Shown: positions 34,901 through 43,234, numbered from the stretch's first letter. The stretch: 64,000 bases of DNA from Spirosoma pollinicola (GCF_002831565.1 NZ_CP025096.1:3015027-3079026); one strand, 5' to 3'. Translations and numbers: made by a program. The notes: generated by a model from the sequence alone, not told the origin.

Positions 34901-35567
34901 GTTTGGCGAGTCCTCCCGGCGAATCACCAACCGTCGAAATATCCAGTTCAAACGCGATATAACTTTGATTCGGGCCGTTTTGCATGCCCAGTATATTCAG
35001 GTCTTTGTTCATCAGCCGCCGGTCATTTGCCCCGATCACAAAGGCGGCTTTGGTCGAATTGGTGGCCTTGTCCAGTTGAATACCATACTGGAACTTATAA
35101 ACCGATAGATAGTGGGGATAGAAAACCAGATCGGCATCACCACCGCCAATCCATTTTGCCCCCGACCAGGCGGAGATGTCAGGATTCATCAAACCGGTTT
35201 CAAACCAGGACGTATTGGTTGCCATCTGGCCCATCTTATCCCAAACCGTCACTTTCCAGCTGTAGCGAGTGGTGGGTTTCAGTGCACTACCAGCATACTC
35301 GATGCCATGCGACAGGTCTGAATCTACTTTTTTCGAATCCCAGACGAGTTGATTTTTGGCATCCGTCACAACAAGTTGATACGCATTTTGGGCATAGCCC
35401 CGTTTAGCATCAAGCGCCTTCATTTGCCACGAAAAATGCGGATTCATCTGATCAATCCCCAACGGATTTCGCTGATAATCGACCGCCAGATTATCAATGG
35501 AAACCGTGGCAAAGGCTGTACCCAAGCACAGAAACAGGAGCAGAAACGGTAGGGGAACGATTTTCAT
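31953..35567 (-). CDS. Alpha-L-rhamnosidase, family GH78
   Basis: 1,204 residues, long for the family because of an inserted beta-sandwich (about 120-340). Signal peptide cut after TAFA. The opening IDNLAVDYQRNPLGIDQMNPHFSW is typical of GH78. The (alpha/alpha)6 catalytic domain has LSIPTDTPARNERMGWSGD, where the family motif D-x-P-x-R-x-E-R-x-G-W carries the general acid Glu, then the late EWAWSG and PPNTSATLYLP of the C-terminal sandwich. It cleaves terminal alpha-L-rhamnose, as found in rhamnogalacturonan or plant glycosides. It is transcribed away from the Nudix regulator, with an operator-like palindrome in the shared region. Confidence 0.95.
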   Translation of the reverse strand: MKIVPLPFLLLFLCLGTAFATVSIDNLAVDYQRNPLGIDQMNPHFSWQMKALDAKRGYAQNAYQLVVTDAKNQLVWDSKKVDSDLSHGIEYAGSALKPTTRYSWKVTVWDKMGQMATNTSWFETGLMNPDISAWSGAKWIGGGDADLVFYPHYLSVYKFQYGIQLDKATNSTKAAFVIGANDRRLMNKDLNILGMQNGPNQSYIAFELDISTVGDSPGGLAKLNIYRVGYAKTDKADVPFKSFTIPQSLINSGNKYEKHTVLAECNFGLFEFFVDGKEDANKLREKTEGTPSRFAARGLNLNPVGSGNNFISFPMVAHIGFRVQGNQVAHFSQVEIRNFRYPSNALFSENLSNTAYTGIFKSEKLTVANGQYTIKGDALITADPSRNAAPMLRNTFTTQAKPIAKARLYVTARGIYELYMNGNRVSNDYFNPGLTQYNKHHMYQTYDITSAVKQGQKNALGAWLSEGWWSGNITFSGDSWNYFGDRQSLLSKLVVTYADGTEQVVTSNPAQWKLFTDGPVRYGSFFQGEVYDATKDAPVKNWSTPSYTDAGWKPAVEVPLEGTAYQGTFTDFLGRKSSLDYKEFKLVGQMGDNASLVKTMPAQKVDEVRPKVFVYDMGQNMVGFPQILVKNGKKGQVITMRYAEVKYPNLSEYKDNTGMVMMENIRAALTQDMYTLKGGDEIIQPRFTFHGYRYLELTGIDKAIPVADVKGLVISSITALSSQYESSNALVNKLWQNITWSLRSNFLSIPTDTPARNERMGWSGDISVFSKSATYLTNADLFLRRHLLAMRDVQAENGRFTDVAPMGGGFGGTLWGSAGIVVAWETYRQYGDVTLLKEHYEAMKRYTDFLETKIEKQTGILNEGPLGDWLSPENNKNDNTLFWMAYYAYDLGIMGKVATILGKTDDAAQFVKRQSEIKTVWNDIYVDKTSHKTIKSGVKAASFGPPGQQSQDQKTDKGQLIDTQASYAIPLALGIVNDENKPFIVAHLNETIERKNKDDGGVERPAYSLMTGFIGTASITDALSENGNSANAYRLLQQQEYPSWLYSVVNGATSIWERLNSYTVENGFGGNNSMNSFNHYSFGAVAAWMYTNSLGIQRHPSVAGFKEIVLKPTPDPTKKMTYAKGYYDSVYGRISSEWAWSGNSWNYKTTLPPNTSATLYLPAKSLNQISEGGKPIAQLKGVSQVNGEVSIPLGSGTYSFTINN

Positions 35568-35665
35568 AGTAAGGGGTTAGACTAGCATTTTCCTGCTTGT
35601 TCTGCATTTTCCTCCCCTATTTTATTGAGAAGTTTTATGCAGACAGAAGTAGAGAAATGTTATTA

Positions 35666-35686
35666 TATCATTTTGATACAATGATA
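35666..35686. promoter_or_regulatory. Operator-like 21-bp palindrome
   Basis: TATCATT (35666-35672) and AATGATA (35680-35686) form a perfect 7-bp inverted repeat with a 7-bp spacer. It lies between the divergent GH78 gene and Nudix regulator gene, where an autoregulating repressor would bind. A weaker related half-site (ttgtacc) follows at about 35738-35744. The size is in line with sites bound by Nudix-type AraR regulators, which is an inference. Confidence 0.55.
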
Positions 35687-35796
35687 AAAAAAGAACATGA
35701 TTTGTCAAATTTTTTATTGTACCATTTTCACACGAGAACCAGCAAGTAGCTTTTGTGTGTAGTAAATGGATAGCTTCGCTTTAAAATTCGAGTAGC

Positions 35797-36534
35797 ATGC
35801 TTCGTCAGAATGACCCCAGAGAAATTAATCCCCAGGGGGAAGGCTTATTGAAAGGAATTGCCATTGATCCTGTGATCTTTGGCTTTCATGAGAACCAGTT
35901 GAAAGTGTTGGTCATTGAGCATACCAATACGGGGCTGTATGCGTTGCCCGGCGGCTACATTCAGTCAACCGAAGATGTAGATGAAGCCGCGAAGCGCATT
36001 CTGACCATGCGAACAGGTTTGAGTGATGTATACCTGCAACAATTTCATGTCTTCGGCAAGTATGACCGCAATGACCCTGAGGTGGTAAAAAAAATCCTGA
36101 TTGGCCAGGGATTCACCCCAACAGAAAACCATTGGAGCCTACAGCGTTTTGTATCGGTTGGTTATTTTGCCCTCGTCGATTACACCAAAACCAAGCTTAC
36201 TCTTGATCCAACAACGGGTAGTTTCGTCTGGTATGAGCTGGAAAATCTTCCTTCGCTAATCATGGATCATCGCACCATTATCGACAAAGCACTGGCTACC
36301 CTGCGGACCAACCTTGACCAAATGCTGATTGGGTTTAATCTGTTGCCTACCCTGTTTACCATGGCCGAGTTACATACGCTGTACGAAACCATTCTGGGCA
36401 AGAAGCTTTTATCTACTAACTTCCAGCGTAAGATGCTCAGTCTGGATATTCTGGAACGTATTGACAAAAAGAAAACCGGCAAACCGCATAAATCGCCTTA
36501 CCTATATCGCTTCAAATCCGATGGACTACAATGA
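35797..36534 (+). CDS. Nudix-family sugar-responsive transcription regulator (AraR/NrtR-like)
   Basis: 245 residues: Nudix fold (about 15-150) followed by a winged-helix DNA-binding domain (about 165-240; LPTLFTMAELHTLYETILGKKLLSTNFQRKML). The Nudix box starts at Gly53 with Glu59, but where catalysis needs R-E-U-x-E-E the sequence is R67-I-L-T-M-R72, so all three catalytic glutamates are gone. The domain is then a ligand sensor, as in Bacteroides AraR, which responds to arabinose. It probably represses the arabinose/rhamnose genes here, including the divergent GH78. ATG at 35797; it ends 31 bp from the convergent Dabb gene. Confidence 0.88.
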   Translation: MLRQNDPREINPQGEGLLKGIAIDPVIFGFHENQLKVLVIEHTNTGLYALPGGYIQSTEDVDEAAKRILTMRTGLSDVYLQQFHVFGKYDRNDPEVVKKILIGQGFTPTENHWSLQRFVSVGYFALVDYTKTKLTLDPTTGSFVWYELENLPSLIMDHRTIIDKALATLRTNLDQMLIGFNLLPTLFTMAELHTLYETILGKKLLSTNFQRKMLSLDILERIDKKKTGKPHKSPYLYRFKSDGLQ

Positions 36535-36565
36535 GCGGCCTGTTTTCTTTTTATAGACTATTACC

Positions 36566-36856
36566 TCACAGCGGCTGATAATCAATTTCCATAAAGTCGG
36601 CCACACCTGGTATCCAATGCTGCTGCACGAACTCGGTATGGGCGGGGTGGTTAGTATATGCTGTATACAGTTCCTGCGTATCAAACTCCATCGACAGGCC
36701 AAACTCAAAGTTGTTCTTCGGACTGATCTGCTTCAGGCACGTAAAGTTTTGCACACCTGGAATGTCGGCTAATTTCCGGGCGGCATCAAAGAATACCTGC
36801 TCTTCAGCAGCGTCTTTTGACTGGTTCAACGTAAAAAAAACAGTATGTGTAATCAT
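36566..36856 (-). CDS. Dabb-family (stress-responsive A/B barrel) protein
   Basis: 96 residues, the usual length for a dimeric alpha/beta barrel. Starts MITHTVFFTLN, then PGVQNFTCLKQISPKNNFEFGLSMEFDTQELYTAYTNHPAHTEFV, the standard Dabb layout with conserved His and Asn. No signal peptide, so cytoplasmic. Members act as small ligand-binding or cyclase-like proteins; the role here is unknown. It is the last gene on the minus strand of the SusC/D-cytochrome region, 75 bp after the DUF1080 gene. Confidence 0.85.
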   Translation of the reverse strand: MITHTVFFTLNQSKDAAEEQVFFDAARKLADIPGVQNFTCLKQISPKNNFEFGLSMEFDTQELYTAYTNHPAHTEFVQQHWIPGVADFMEIDYQPL

Positions 36857-36931
36857 AAAACGAATGGCTTTTCGAAAGACGTTTTCAGGTAATAATCGGC
36901 GGATTTATTGTTTTGCGTTTTATGAAAAAGA

Positions 36932-37642
36932 TCACGGTAGCTCCTTAATGGCCAGATTCCGAAATTTAATAGCGGCATCCGGTCGCCAGCTGGTTAAGGG
37001 CATACCGCTGCCCGCTGCCGCCGAATACACGGCCGTCCAATGGCATTGCAAGCCGATCATACCTTCTGTAGCCTCACCAATAAAGTCATTTTTGGGTTCC
37101 TCGACATCCCACATTTGCACGCCATTGATCCAGAGCGTTAGATGCGGAATGTCACCTGCCATCCGAATTCGGAAGGCGTTCCAGCCGTCTGTTATACCAC
37201 TGGCCCGCCATACTTTTTCCCGATCCGTGGCTTTAGCCCCTTTGCTGGGGTTGAGTCGTTCGCCCAACAGGTCGCCGGTGTTGCCCGGCAAGACAAGCTC
37301 GATCTGATAGGCGGCACCGCCTTCGTTGGAGCGCAGGAATATACCGCTGTTACAGAACGAGTCCAGCTTGACTTCCAGGTAAAGCTCAAAGGATTTATAA
37401 TTCTTATCGGTCAGTAAAAGCCCGCCCTGTCCATAAGGTTTCTCTTTACCGACGATAGCGCCATTTTCGACAAAAAAATTGGGAGTCGAACCCTGATGTG
37501 TGCTTCGGCTAATGTGCCAGCCTTTCAGGTTTTTCCCGTTGAAAATTGGCCTAAACCCATCGGGAATTTTGCCTGTCTGGCCGTTGGCCAGCTGGCTCAT
37601 CAGTATCATCGTCAGTAGGAGGATCAGTTTTGAGACTCGCAT
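36932..37642 (-). CDS. DUF1080 (3-keto-disaccharide hydrolase-like) protein
   Basis: 236 residues with a signal peptide (cut after ANGQ). The lectin-like jelly roll opens DGFRPIFNGKNLKGWHISRS, followed by NFFVENGAIVGKE, LLLTDKNYKSFELYLEVKLDSFCNSGIFLRS and, near the end, GLQCHW. Members of this family act on glycans oxidised at C3 (3-keto-glycosides) where biochemistry exists. Being encoded with a cytochrome-linked dehydrogenase and a TIM-barrel isomerase fits such a role, which is an inference. It starts 19 bp after the SUMF1 gene. Confidence 0.88.
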   Translation of the reverse strand: MRVSKLILLLTMILMSQLANGQTGKIPDGFRPIFNGKNLKGWHISRSTHQGSTPNFFVENGAIVGKEKPYGQGGLLLTDKNYKSFELYLEVKLDSFCNSGIFLRSNEGGAAYQIELVLPGNTGDLLGERLNPSKGAKATDREKVWRASGITDGWNAFRIRMAGDIPHLTLWINGVQMWDVEEPKNDFIGEATEGMIGLQCHWTAVYSAAAGSGMPLTSWRPDAAIKFRNLAIKELP

Positions 37643-37661
37643 GGTTTATGTTATTAATGAG

Positions 37662-38516
37662 TTAGTTAGCTTCCATGACCAGACGAAACCCGACATCGTA
37701 TTGGCTACCCGGTCCGGCGGCATGGGTCATGTAGGTGGCATTCTTCACATCGCCATAAAAAGGTGCCCCTTTCAGTACGTGCTCTTTTCCTGATTTTGGC
37801 GACGGGGTCGACGGGTCATCGGCAAAGATCTTTTCATTATACACATCCTGTACCCATTCCCACACATTGCCGAGCGTATCATAAAGCCCCCAGGCATTGG
37901 GCTTTTTAGTCCCTACAGGGCTGGTCGTTTTGGCCGCAATAACGGCACTGGCTCGAATATCGCTCCACGAAATATCGTCCTGAGCACCCGCACGAGCTGC
38001 ATATTCCCATTCAAATTCGGTGGGTAAGCGGTACTTGTGCCTTTTATCCAGTGCATTTAATTTCTTGATGAAGGCTTGCGCATCCGGCCAGCTTACGCGC
38101 TCAACCGGGTGCAGATCGGCATTATCAGACACCTTACCCGACTGAAAATATGATGGGTTAGTGCCCATTACTTTTTTCCACTGCTCCTGCGTAAGTTCGA
38201 ACTTGCCGATATAATAGGGCTTCGAAATCGTTACGGTAAAACCGGGCATGGCGTCTTTTTTAGCCAGTTCTTCGGCCAGTTTGTAATCCGATTCAGGCAG
38301 CGGTGATGGTCTGGGGGCGGCACTGGTTGTTGCCTGGGCGGGCGGTCTGCCAAAGCCCGCACTTCTATTGATCGTCGGCTGGAATTTTCCCACGACCATG
38401 CTTCCGGGTTTGATCAAGATAAATTCGATTCCCTGCTGATTGGTATAGGTGGGTTCCTGCGCGTATAGGCTCGTTACGAAACAAAAACCCGCTAAGACAA
38501 GGCTAATTCTATTCAT
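37662..38516 (-). CDS. SUMF1/FGE-fold secreted protein without active-site cysteines
   Basis: 284 residues from ATG at 38516 (an ATG at 38522 is also possible), with a signal peptide cut after LYAQ. The fold is clear: GKFELTQEQWKKVMGTNPSYF, HPVERVSWPDAQAFIKKLN, RLPTEFEWEYAARAG, GLYDTLGNVWEWVQD and a final DVGFRLV. The only cysteine is in the signal peptide, so the pair needed for formylglycine formation is missing and it cannot be a sulfatase activator. A Pro/Ala-rich insertion lies at about 55-80. It is more likely a substrate-binding or structural relative, as is frequent in planctomycete-type loci. Neighbours: 29 bp after the unknown secreted protein, 19 bp before DUF1080. Confidence 0.85.
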   Translation of the reverse strand: MNRISLVLAGFCFVTSLYAQEPTYTNQQGIEFILIKPGSMVVGKFQPTINRSAGFGRPPAQATTSAAPRPSPLPESDYKLAEELAKKDAMPGFTVTISKPYYIGKFELTQEQWKKVMGTNPSYFQSGKVSDNADLHPVERVSWPDAQAFIKKLNALDKRHKYRLPTEFEWEYAARAGAQDDISWSDIRASAVIAAKTTSPVGTKKPNAWGLYDTLGNVWEWVQDVYNEKIFADDPSTPSPKSGKEHVLKGAPFYGDVKNATYMTHAAGPGSQYDVGFRLVMEAN

Positions 38517-38551
38517 ATGCATAGATAGATTTTAATCAACTCCGGGTATCC

Positions 38552-39256
38552 TTATCTGAATCCGTCATAATAAGTCAGAGCGCTAACCAACTCATTGACA
38601 GTCAGTTTGTTCTTGGGCAGCGAGTTCGGGAGTCTCGTCAACGGGGCATCCAAAACGTCTAGTAGTGATTTCCGGGATAACTTAACGGGCCGAAGAAACT
38701 CGTTGTCTGATTGGATATAAAAGCTTTTTTGTCGCAGGTAGGTACCATCAAATGACTGCTCCAGCGTGTAAGGTTCGTTGCTGATCTGCCGTAGGCTGCA
38801 TTTGTACTGTGCCAGCAGGCGGGTTTTGCCCGCATATAACACCCGGTAATACGTACGATCTCCATTCTTGTTGAGTCGGCTGACGAAATGCATGTCATTG
38901 ACCGTGAAAGCCTCCGGCGAAACCACGTGCGAAACCGAGTCGCCGGGGAACTGACACATGATCTGATTGATCAGCAAATTATAGGCAATACCGCAGGGTA
39001 TGAATTTTTCAGAGCCTACGACCTTCAGACTGCCGGGCTGCCAAACGGGGTATGTCAGGTATTCACTTCCCAGATAAACCGTTTGCGAAAGTCCCTGCTG
39101 CCGGTCTGTTCGGTTGATGAGCAATCCAGTGGGTTCTTTATACGCCTGACAAATCGTGATGACCCGCTTCTGACTGTCCAGCGAAACGACGCACTGCCCG
39201 TAGCTAACGACCTGTAAAACAGACAGCCATACCAGAAGTAAACAGTAACGATTCAT
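38552..39256 (-). CDS. Secreted protein of unknown function
   Basis: 234 residues with a signal peptide (MNRYCLLLVWLSVLQVVSYGQ). The mature part looks beta-rich with a Lys/Arg-rich C-terminus (LRPVKLSRKSLLDVLDA); I do not recognise a family. Motifs such as YLTYPVWQPGSLKVVG and VNDMHFVSRLNKNGDRTYYRVLY suggest a periplasmic beta-propeller- or lipocalin-like domain, but that is a guess. It is between the isomerase gene, from which a strong hairpin separates it, and the SUMF1 gene. Confidence 0.65.
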   Translation of the reverse strand: MNRYCLLLVWLSVLQVVSYGQCVVSLDSQKRVITICQAYKEPTGLLINRTDRQQGLSQTVYLGSEYLTYPVWQPGSLKVVGSEKFIPCGIAYNLLINQIMCQFPGDSVSHVVSPEAFTVNDMHFVSRLNKNGDRTYYRVLYAGKTRLLAQYKCSLRQISNEPYTLEQSFDGTYLRQKSFYIQSDNEFLRPVKLSRKSLLDVLDAPLTRLPNSLPKNKLTVNELVSALTYYDGFR

Positions 39257-39290
39257 CCTTGCAGTCCAGTTTATTTTATACCAGCAGAAC

Positions 39291-39339
39291 TAAAGCGGCT
39301 GCTTTACACCAACAAAAAAGGCGTAAAGCAGCCGCTTTA
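39291..39339 (-). terminator. Terminator after the TIM-barrel isomerase gene
   Basis: Perfect 17-bp stem: taaagcggctgctttac (39291-39307) with gtaaagcagccgcttta (39323-39339), 15-nt loop. It is 21 bp past the stop of the 39361 gene and 35 bp before the start of the next gene, so it may end or weaken transcription between them. Confidence 0.75.
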
Positions 39340-39360
39340 AAGTCGCAGGGTTTTCGCCTT

Positions 39361-40398
39361 CTAGCTCAATGCATTCCGACAGAAATCCACGCATTTTTTC
39401 ACTTCAGCGACCGAGGTCGACCCGGCGGGTATCTGGTACTCCAATTCGACGGAAGCCGGGAATGTATATTTCTGGTCACGCATTAGCTGGAGAACCGGCA
39501 GTAAAGGCGTGTCGCCCTGGCCCCAGGGAAGGTTTCCTTTACCATGAGCCGGTCCCTGACGGTCTTTAATGTGCATGCTGGAAATGCGGGTGTGTTTCTC
39601 CCGAATTAACCCCAGTGGGTCGGGCTGGCCAGCGGCAATGTAGTGGCCCAGGTCAAAATTCATGGCATTGCCCGGTGACTGGGCCAGCGCGGTATCCCAG
39701 AAAGTGGGCGTTTGCTGCTCATGTCCATGATATCCCACACGCAGGCCGTGCTTCACCGCCATCTGCCCCAGTCTAAGCGTTTGCGCGTCATTAGCAGGGT
39801 GTTCCACTGTCACCTGATTGGCTCCCAACGCTTTAGCTGCCCGCATGCCATAGTCAATATCGGCGTCTGTATTTTGTATACCGAAAGCGTCGGGTTTGAA
39901 ACCGTACATCGTTACACCCGCCTGATTATACATTTTGCGAACCTTCTCAAACTTGGCCATAGATGCCGAAATCCGCCATTTCGACATTTCTTCCCTATAG
40001 GCTTTCATCTGCGCATCGGCGTCGGCCAGTGTTTTTGTTTCATCTTCGGTTAAGGGCTGATTTTCGCGCCGTTTCCGCATTAATGGGAACAACGTCCGCA
40101 TGTCGACCGTGTTTTTTGGGGCACCGGCAAACGACTCGGCAGGCCCGCCCATCAGTTCAATAGCGCTAATTCCACAATCCAACACATATTGCAGGGTAGC
40201 TTCGGCACTCTGATCGGGCATATCCCGAAATGAGTAGGTGATGGTACCGATTTGTACACCATTGATCAGCGAATTAGGCTTGATGATATTCCGAAGAATG
40301 GCTGGTGCGCCAAAAAGCTTGTTGCTCCCCAATACCGCTCCTGATACGAGAGCAGCCGTAGCGCCCAAAAACTGACGGCGTGTTGGTTGGTTTTTCAT
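39361..40398 (-). CDS. TAT-exported sugar isomerase/epimerase (TIM barrel)
   Basis: 345 residues. A twin-arginine signal (PTRRQFLGATAALVSGAVLG) points to folded export. The rest is an AP-endonuclease-2-type TIM barrel: CGISAIELMGGPAESF, TVEHPANDAQTLRLGQMAVKHGLRVGYHGHEQQ, NFDLGHYIAAGQPD, ISSMHIKDRQGPAHGKGNLPWGQGDTPL and VELEYQIP, with the Glu/Asp/His metal ligands. Family members isomerise or lyse sugars, including 3-keto-glycosides. It is 55 bp downstream of the propeller-cytochrome dehydrogenase on the same strand, favouring joint use on oxidised sugar. Confidence 0.88.
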   Translation of the reverse strand: MKNQPTRRQFLGATAALVSGAVLGSNKLFGAPAILRNIIKPNSLINGVQIGTITYSFRDMPDQSAEATLQYVLDCGISAIELMGGPAESFAGAPKNTVDMRTLFPLMRKRRENQPLTEDETKTLADADAQMKAYREEMSKWRISASMAKFEKVRKMYNQAGVTMYGFKPDAFGIQNTDADIDYGMRAAKALGANQVTVEHPANDAQTLRLGQMAVKHGLRVGYHGHEQQTPTFWDTALAQSPGNAMNFDLGHYIAAGQPDPLGLIREKHTRISSMHIKDRQGPAHGKGNLPWGQGDTPLLPVLQLMRDQKYTFPASVELEYQIPAGSTSVAEVKKCVDFCRNALS

Positions 40399-40453
40399 GG
40401 TTTAAGGTCTTTGGAAATTGATTTGATTATAGGAATATACTGAGCGTCCCCAC

Positions 40454-43234
40454 TCATCGTGCAAACACTTTCAACTGCCGCATCGACCACGGGATTTCGT
40501 CACTGTCATCGGCTAATCCCTCAAACAGACGCATACGCAGGAATTTAGCTTTACTGCCATTCAGCGTAATGACATTATCGCCCTCAACACCCCTTGTTTC
40601 CGGCAGAATTTCGTGCCAACTCTTCCCATTATCGGAAGCCTCTATGACGAAATCGCGCGGATATGTATGAATAAACGGTATTTTCATCGACCCCATCGGT
40701 TGGCCGGGTTGTGGTTTCCAGCCCTTCTTTATGGTTTGTGAAGCCGTAAAATGCAATTCGGCCACGCTTGTCTCTTTGGGAAATTCGATTTCATACCACA
40801 TGCCTTTTTCCTGACGACCACCCGTTGACCAGCCTTCGTAGGTAAAGGCCGTTGCGGGCGACACGTTACCCCCAATGCGGGTAGAGGCCGTATGACTGGC
40901 TGTAACGGTCAATGATTGGGGTTGCAGTTCGTAAGGCGTTAACTTCGATAGCGTAGCATACTGATAAGACCCCTGCTGGTCCGCCGTTTTTTTGCGAACC
41001 GTAGCCACCTGTTCCGCCGAAACCAGTGATGCATCGTTCGATAACCCATTCCGAATATATGAAAGTACATCGGCGACCCACTCGTTGGACTGTTCTTTCA
41101 TACTCGCCATCATGCCGCCGGAGTAGGTTTTACCCTCTATAGCCCCTTCCAGCCCATGCAACACAACCCGTATGGCATACTCCGGGTGCGACTGCATATG
41201 AGCTGAGCCCGCCAGGGCCGGAGCCAGTAAGCGTCCGTTTCCGGCAGGAGTTCCCATACCGTTATTGCCGTGACACTGCGAACATAATTCGTTGTAGATC
41301 AAAGCTCCGCGTTCGACCTGTGCTTTTTGATTGGCACTTAGTTCCGGTGCGCCAAATGGCCCCATGTTCCGCTGTTTGGGTGGCGTAAGGATTTGATCGC
41401 CCACCAGTTTTACCCCAGCGGCTTTGTTGCTGGCCATCGCCGTTTTTATAGCGTCGTCAAAACCGGGTATTTTCAGAAACTTGGCTGTGAGCATCGCCTG
41501 AATCAGCACGTCGGTATTGGCGTCGGTTAAGGCATGTTTGTAGTTAGCTTCCAACGATTTATCCCCTGCTTTATAAACGGTTTCACTGGCCCGAAGTGCC
41601 TGGATACGTAAGCGCGGCTCAGGATCGGTCAGCATTTTTTGCACAACGCTCGTTTTAAGTGCGCTCAGCCCTTCGAGCGTCCAGAGCGCATGCGTGCGGG
41701 CCAGCGTATTCTTGTTGGTAAGCGCCATAGCCGTCAACTGAGGTACCACCGAAAGATCCTTACGCTGCACCAGCACCTGCTGGGCCATATCGCGCCACCA
41801 ACCATTCGGATGTGCCAGATTCTTCACCAGATCGGCTGTCTTTTCCGTGTACATGTTGGGTCGGGTTTTATCCCGTTCCTTCCCATCGTACGTGATACGC
41901 CAGATGCGCCCCAGACCAACGACTTTATCCAGTTGGTACTGCTCGATTTTTGTCCGCAGATAGGTGCCTTTTTGTGTCCACTGCCCCTCCTGAATGATGC
42001 CGTGGTACATATCCGTAATGTATAGCGTACCATCGGGGGCGGTAGTCATATCAATGGGCCTGAACAGCGGGTCGGTAGAGCGCAAAAACTCCGACTGCTG
42101 ATCCTGGTAAACGTTATGCAGCGTCGTTAATCCCTCCGTAACAACGGGGTTGATCTGGCGAACAATTCGGGCAACGGGCTCGCCGTAGAAGTATTGGCCC
42201 TTTAGCTCGGCGGGCAGGCGGTCACCACGGTAAACGTCGTTACCTGCCGAACCCGTTACATGATTCAATGAGCCATCGGGCTGGCGAACTTCGTCCATAC
42301 CGCCCTGCATGTCGGCCAGTTTTACGGGCGCACCCCAGGGCACATCGAAGCCTTTGGCTAACTCATTGGGTACCTCAAAATTACCGTACTGGATAGGAAA
42401 CTGGAAATATGAAGGTACACCACTGGCGCCACCCTGAAACCACAACTTCCCGTTATCGTCATGCGTAATACCCCACTGAGCCCGATTAAAGCCCGTTTTT
42501 TCGCGGATAACTCCGTTGGGCGTTTCCCGAACCCGGAAGGCATTGACCGTACTATAGAGCCAGTTATCCATACCCCAATACAGGAAAGCCTGCTGGTGTT
42601 CGACGTTCCCGGATCGACCATACTTATTGGTAAACAACTCTTTTTTATCGGCCTTCCCATCGCCGTTGGTATCGGTGTATTTGTAGACATTGTCGGCATC
42701 GGATTCCATCGTCAGGATGGCATCTTTACCGTAGGGCAACACAAAGCGGGGAAAAATCAGATTATCGACAAAGGCCGTTCCAGATTCGTAGATACCATCG
42801 TTGTTTTTGTCTTCCCAGCGCGAAATCCGGCTCGTTGGCTGTAGCTCGTCTTTAGAATCGGCGGTGAGCATATACGTCCGTAGTTCCAGCACATACATAC
42901 GTCCGTTACCATCGAAGGAAATAGCTGCCGGTTGTTGAATGGCTGGTTCCGTCAATACGGGTTCGATTTTGTAGCCCGGTGGCAACAGAAACAGCTTGGC
43001 TTCGTCTGCCGGCGACAGGGGCTGCACAGGCGCTTTGGCCTCTAGATCAATCCCTTTCCAATCCGGATCGTCGGGATTAGCGCCTTCGGGTAACGTTGGT
43101 TTGGGCAGGGTATCAGCCACAACGGAATTTTGTTGCAGTCGAATTTGAAGAATTGGGTCAGATCCAATAAAAGACGACATAGCAACTGCCACAAGGGCAA
43201 CTGTCAGACCGATGGTAGAGAAAGATTTCAGCAT
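40454..43234 (-). CDS. PVC-type beta-propeller dehydrogenase with cytochrome c domain
   Basis: 926 residues with a signal peptide. Order: N-terminal soluble-glucose-dehydrogenase-like beta-propeller (about 75-450; FLLPPGYKIEPVLTEP, ISFDGNGRMYVLELRTY), HEAT-like helical repeats (about 470-600), a cytochrome c domain with haem motif CSQCH near 650 and a Met ligand candidate in GGMMASM, and a C-terminal discoidin-like domain (about 780-926; FVIEASDNGKSWHEI). These proteins are common in planctomycetes and some Bacteroidetes and are thought to oxidise a carbohydrate and pass electrons to the attached haem. Its place beside DUF1080 and a sugar isomerase suggests it is the oxidising step of this locus. 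Confidence 0.85.
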   Translation of the reverse strand: MLKSFSTIGLTVALVAVAMSSFIGSDPILQIRLQQNSVVADTLPKPTLPEGANPDDPDWKGIDLEAKAPVQPLSPADEAKLFLLPPGYKIEPVLTEPAIQQPAAISFDGNGRMYVLELRTYMLTADSKDELQPTSRISRWEDKNNDGIYESGTAFVDNLIFPRFVLPYGKDAILTMESDADNVYKYTDTNGDGKADKKELFTNKYGRSGNVEHQQAFLYWGMDNWLYSTVNAFRVRETPNGVIREKTGFNRAQWGITHDDNGKLWFQGGASGVPSYFQFPIQYGNFEVPNELAKGFDVPWGAPVKLADMQGGMDEVRQPDGSLNHVTGSAGNDVYRGDRLPAELKGQYFYGEPVARIVRQINPVVTEGLTTLHNVYQDQQSEFLRSTDPLFRPIDMTTAPDGTLYITDMYHGIIQEGQWTQKGTYLRTKIEQYQLDKVVGLGRIWRITYDGKERDKTRPNMYTEKTADLVKNLAHPNGWWRDMAQQVLVQRKDLSVVPQLTAMALTNKNTLARTHALWTLEGLSALKTSVVQKMLTDPEPRLRIQALRASETVYKAGDKSLEANYKHALTDANTDVLIQAMLTAKFLKIPGFDDAIKTAMASNKAAGVKLVGDQILTPPKQRNMGPFGAPELSANQKAQVERGALIYNELCSQCHGNNGMGTPAGNGRLLAPALAGSAHMQSHPEYAIRVVLHGLEGAIEGKTYSGGMMASMKEQSNEWVADVLSYIRNGLSNDASLVSAEQVATVRKKTADQQGSYQYATLSKLTPYELQPQSLTVTASHTASTRIGGNVSPATAFTYEGWSTGGRQEKGMWYEIEFPKETSVAELHFTASQTIKKGWKPQPGQPMGSMKIPFIHTYPRDFVIEASDNGKSWHEILPETRGVEGDNVITLNGSKAKFLRMRLFEGLADDSDEIPWSMRQLKVFAR

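Noticed and set aside
34578-35108. Open frame of 176 codons on the plus strand
   Set aside because: Antisense to the GH78 enzyme, which has a full set of family motifs across this stretch.
37662-38516. SUMF1 protein as a sulfatase-activating enzyme
   Set aside because: No cysteines in the mature chain and no sulfatase gene in the window.
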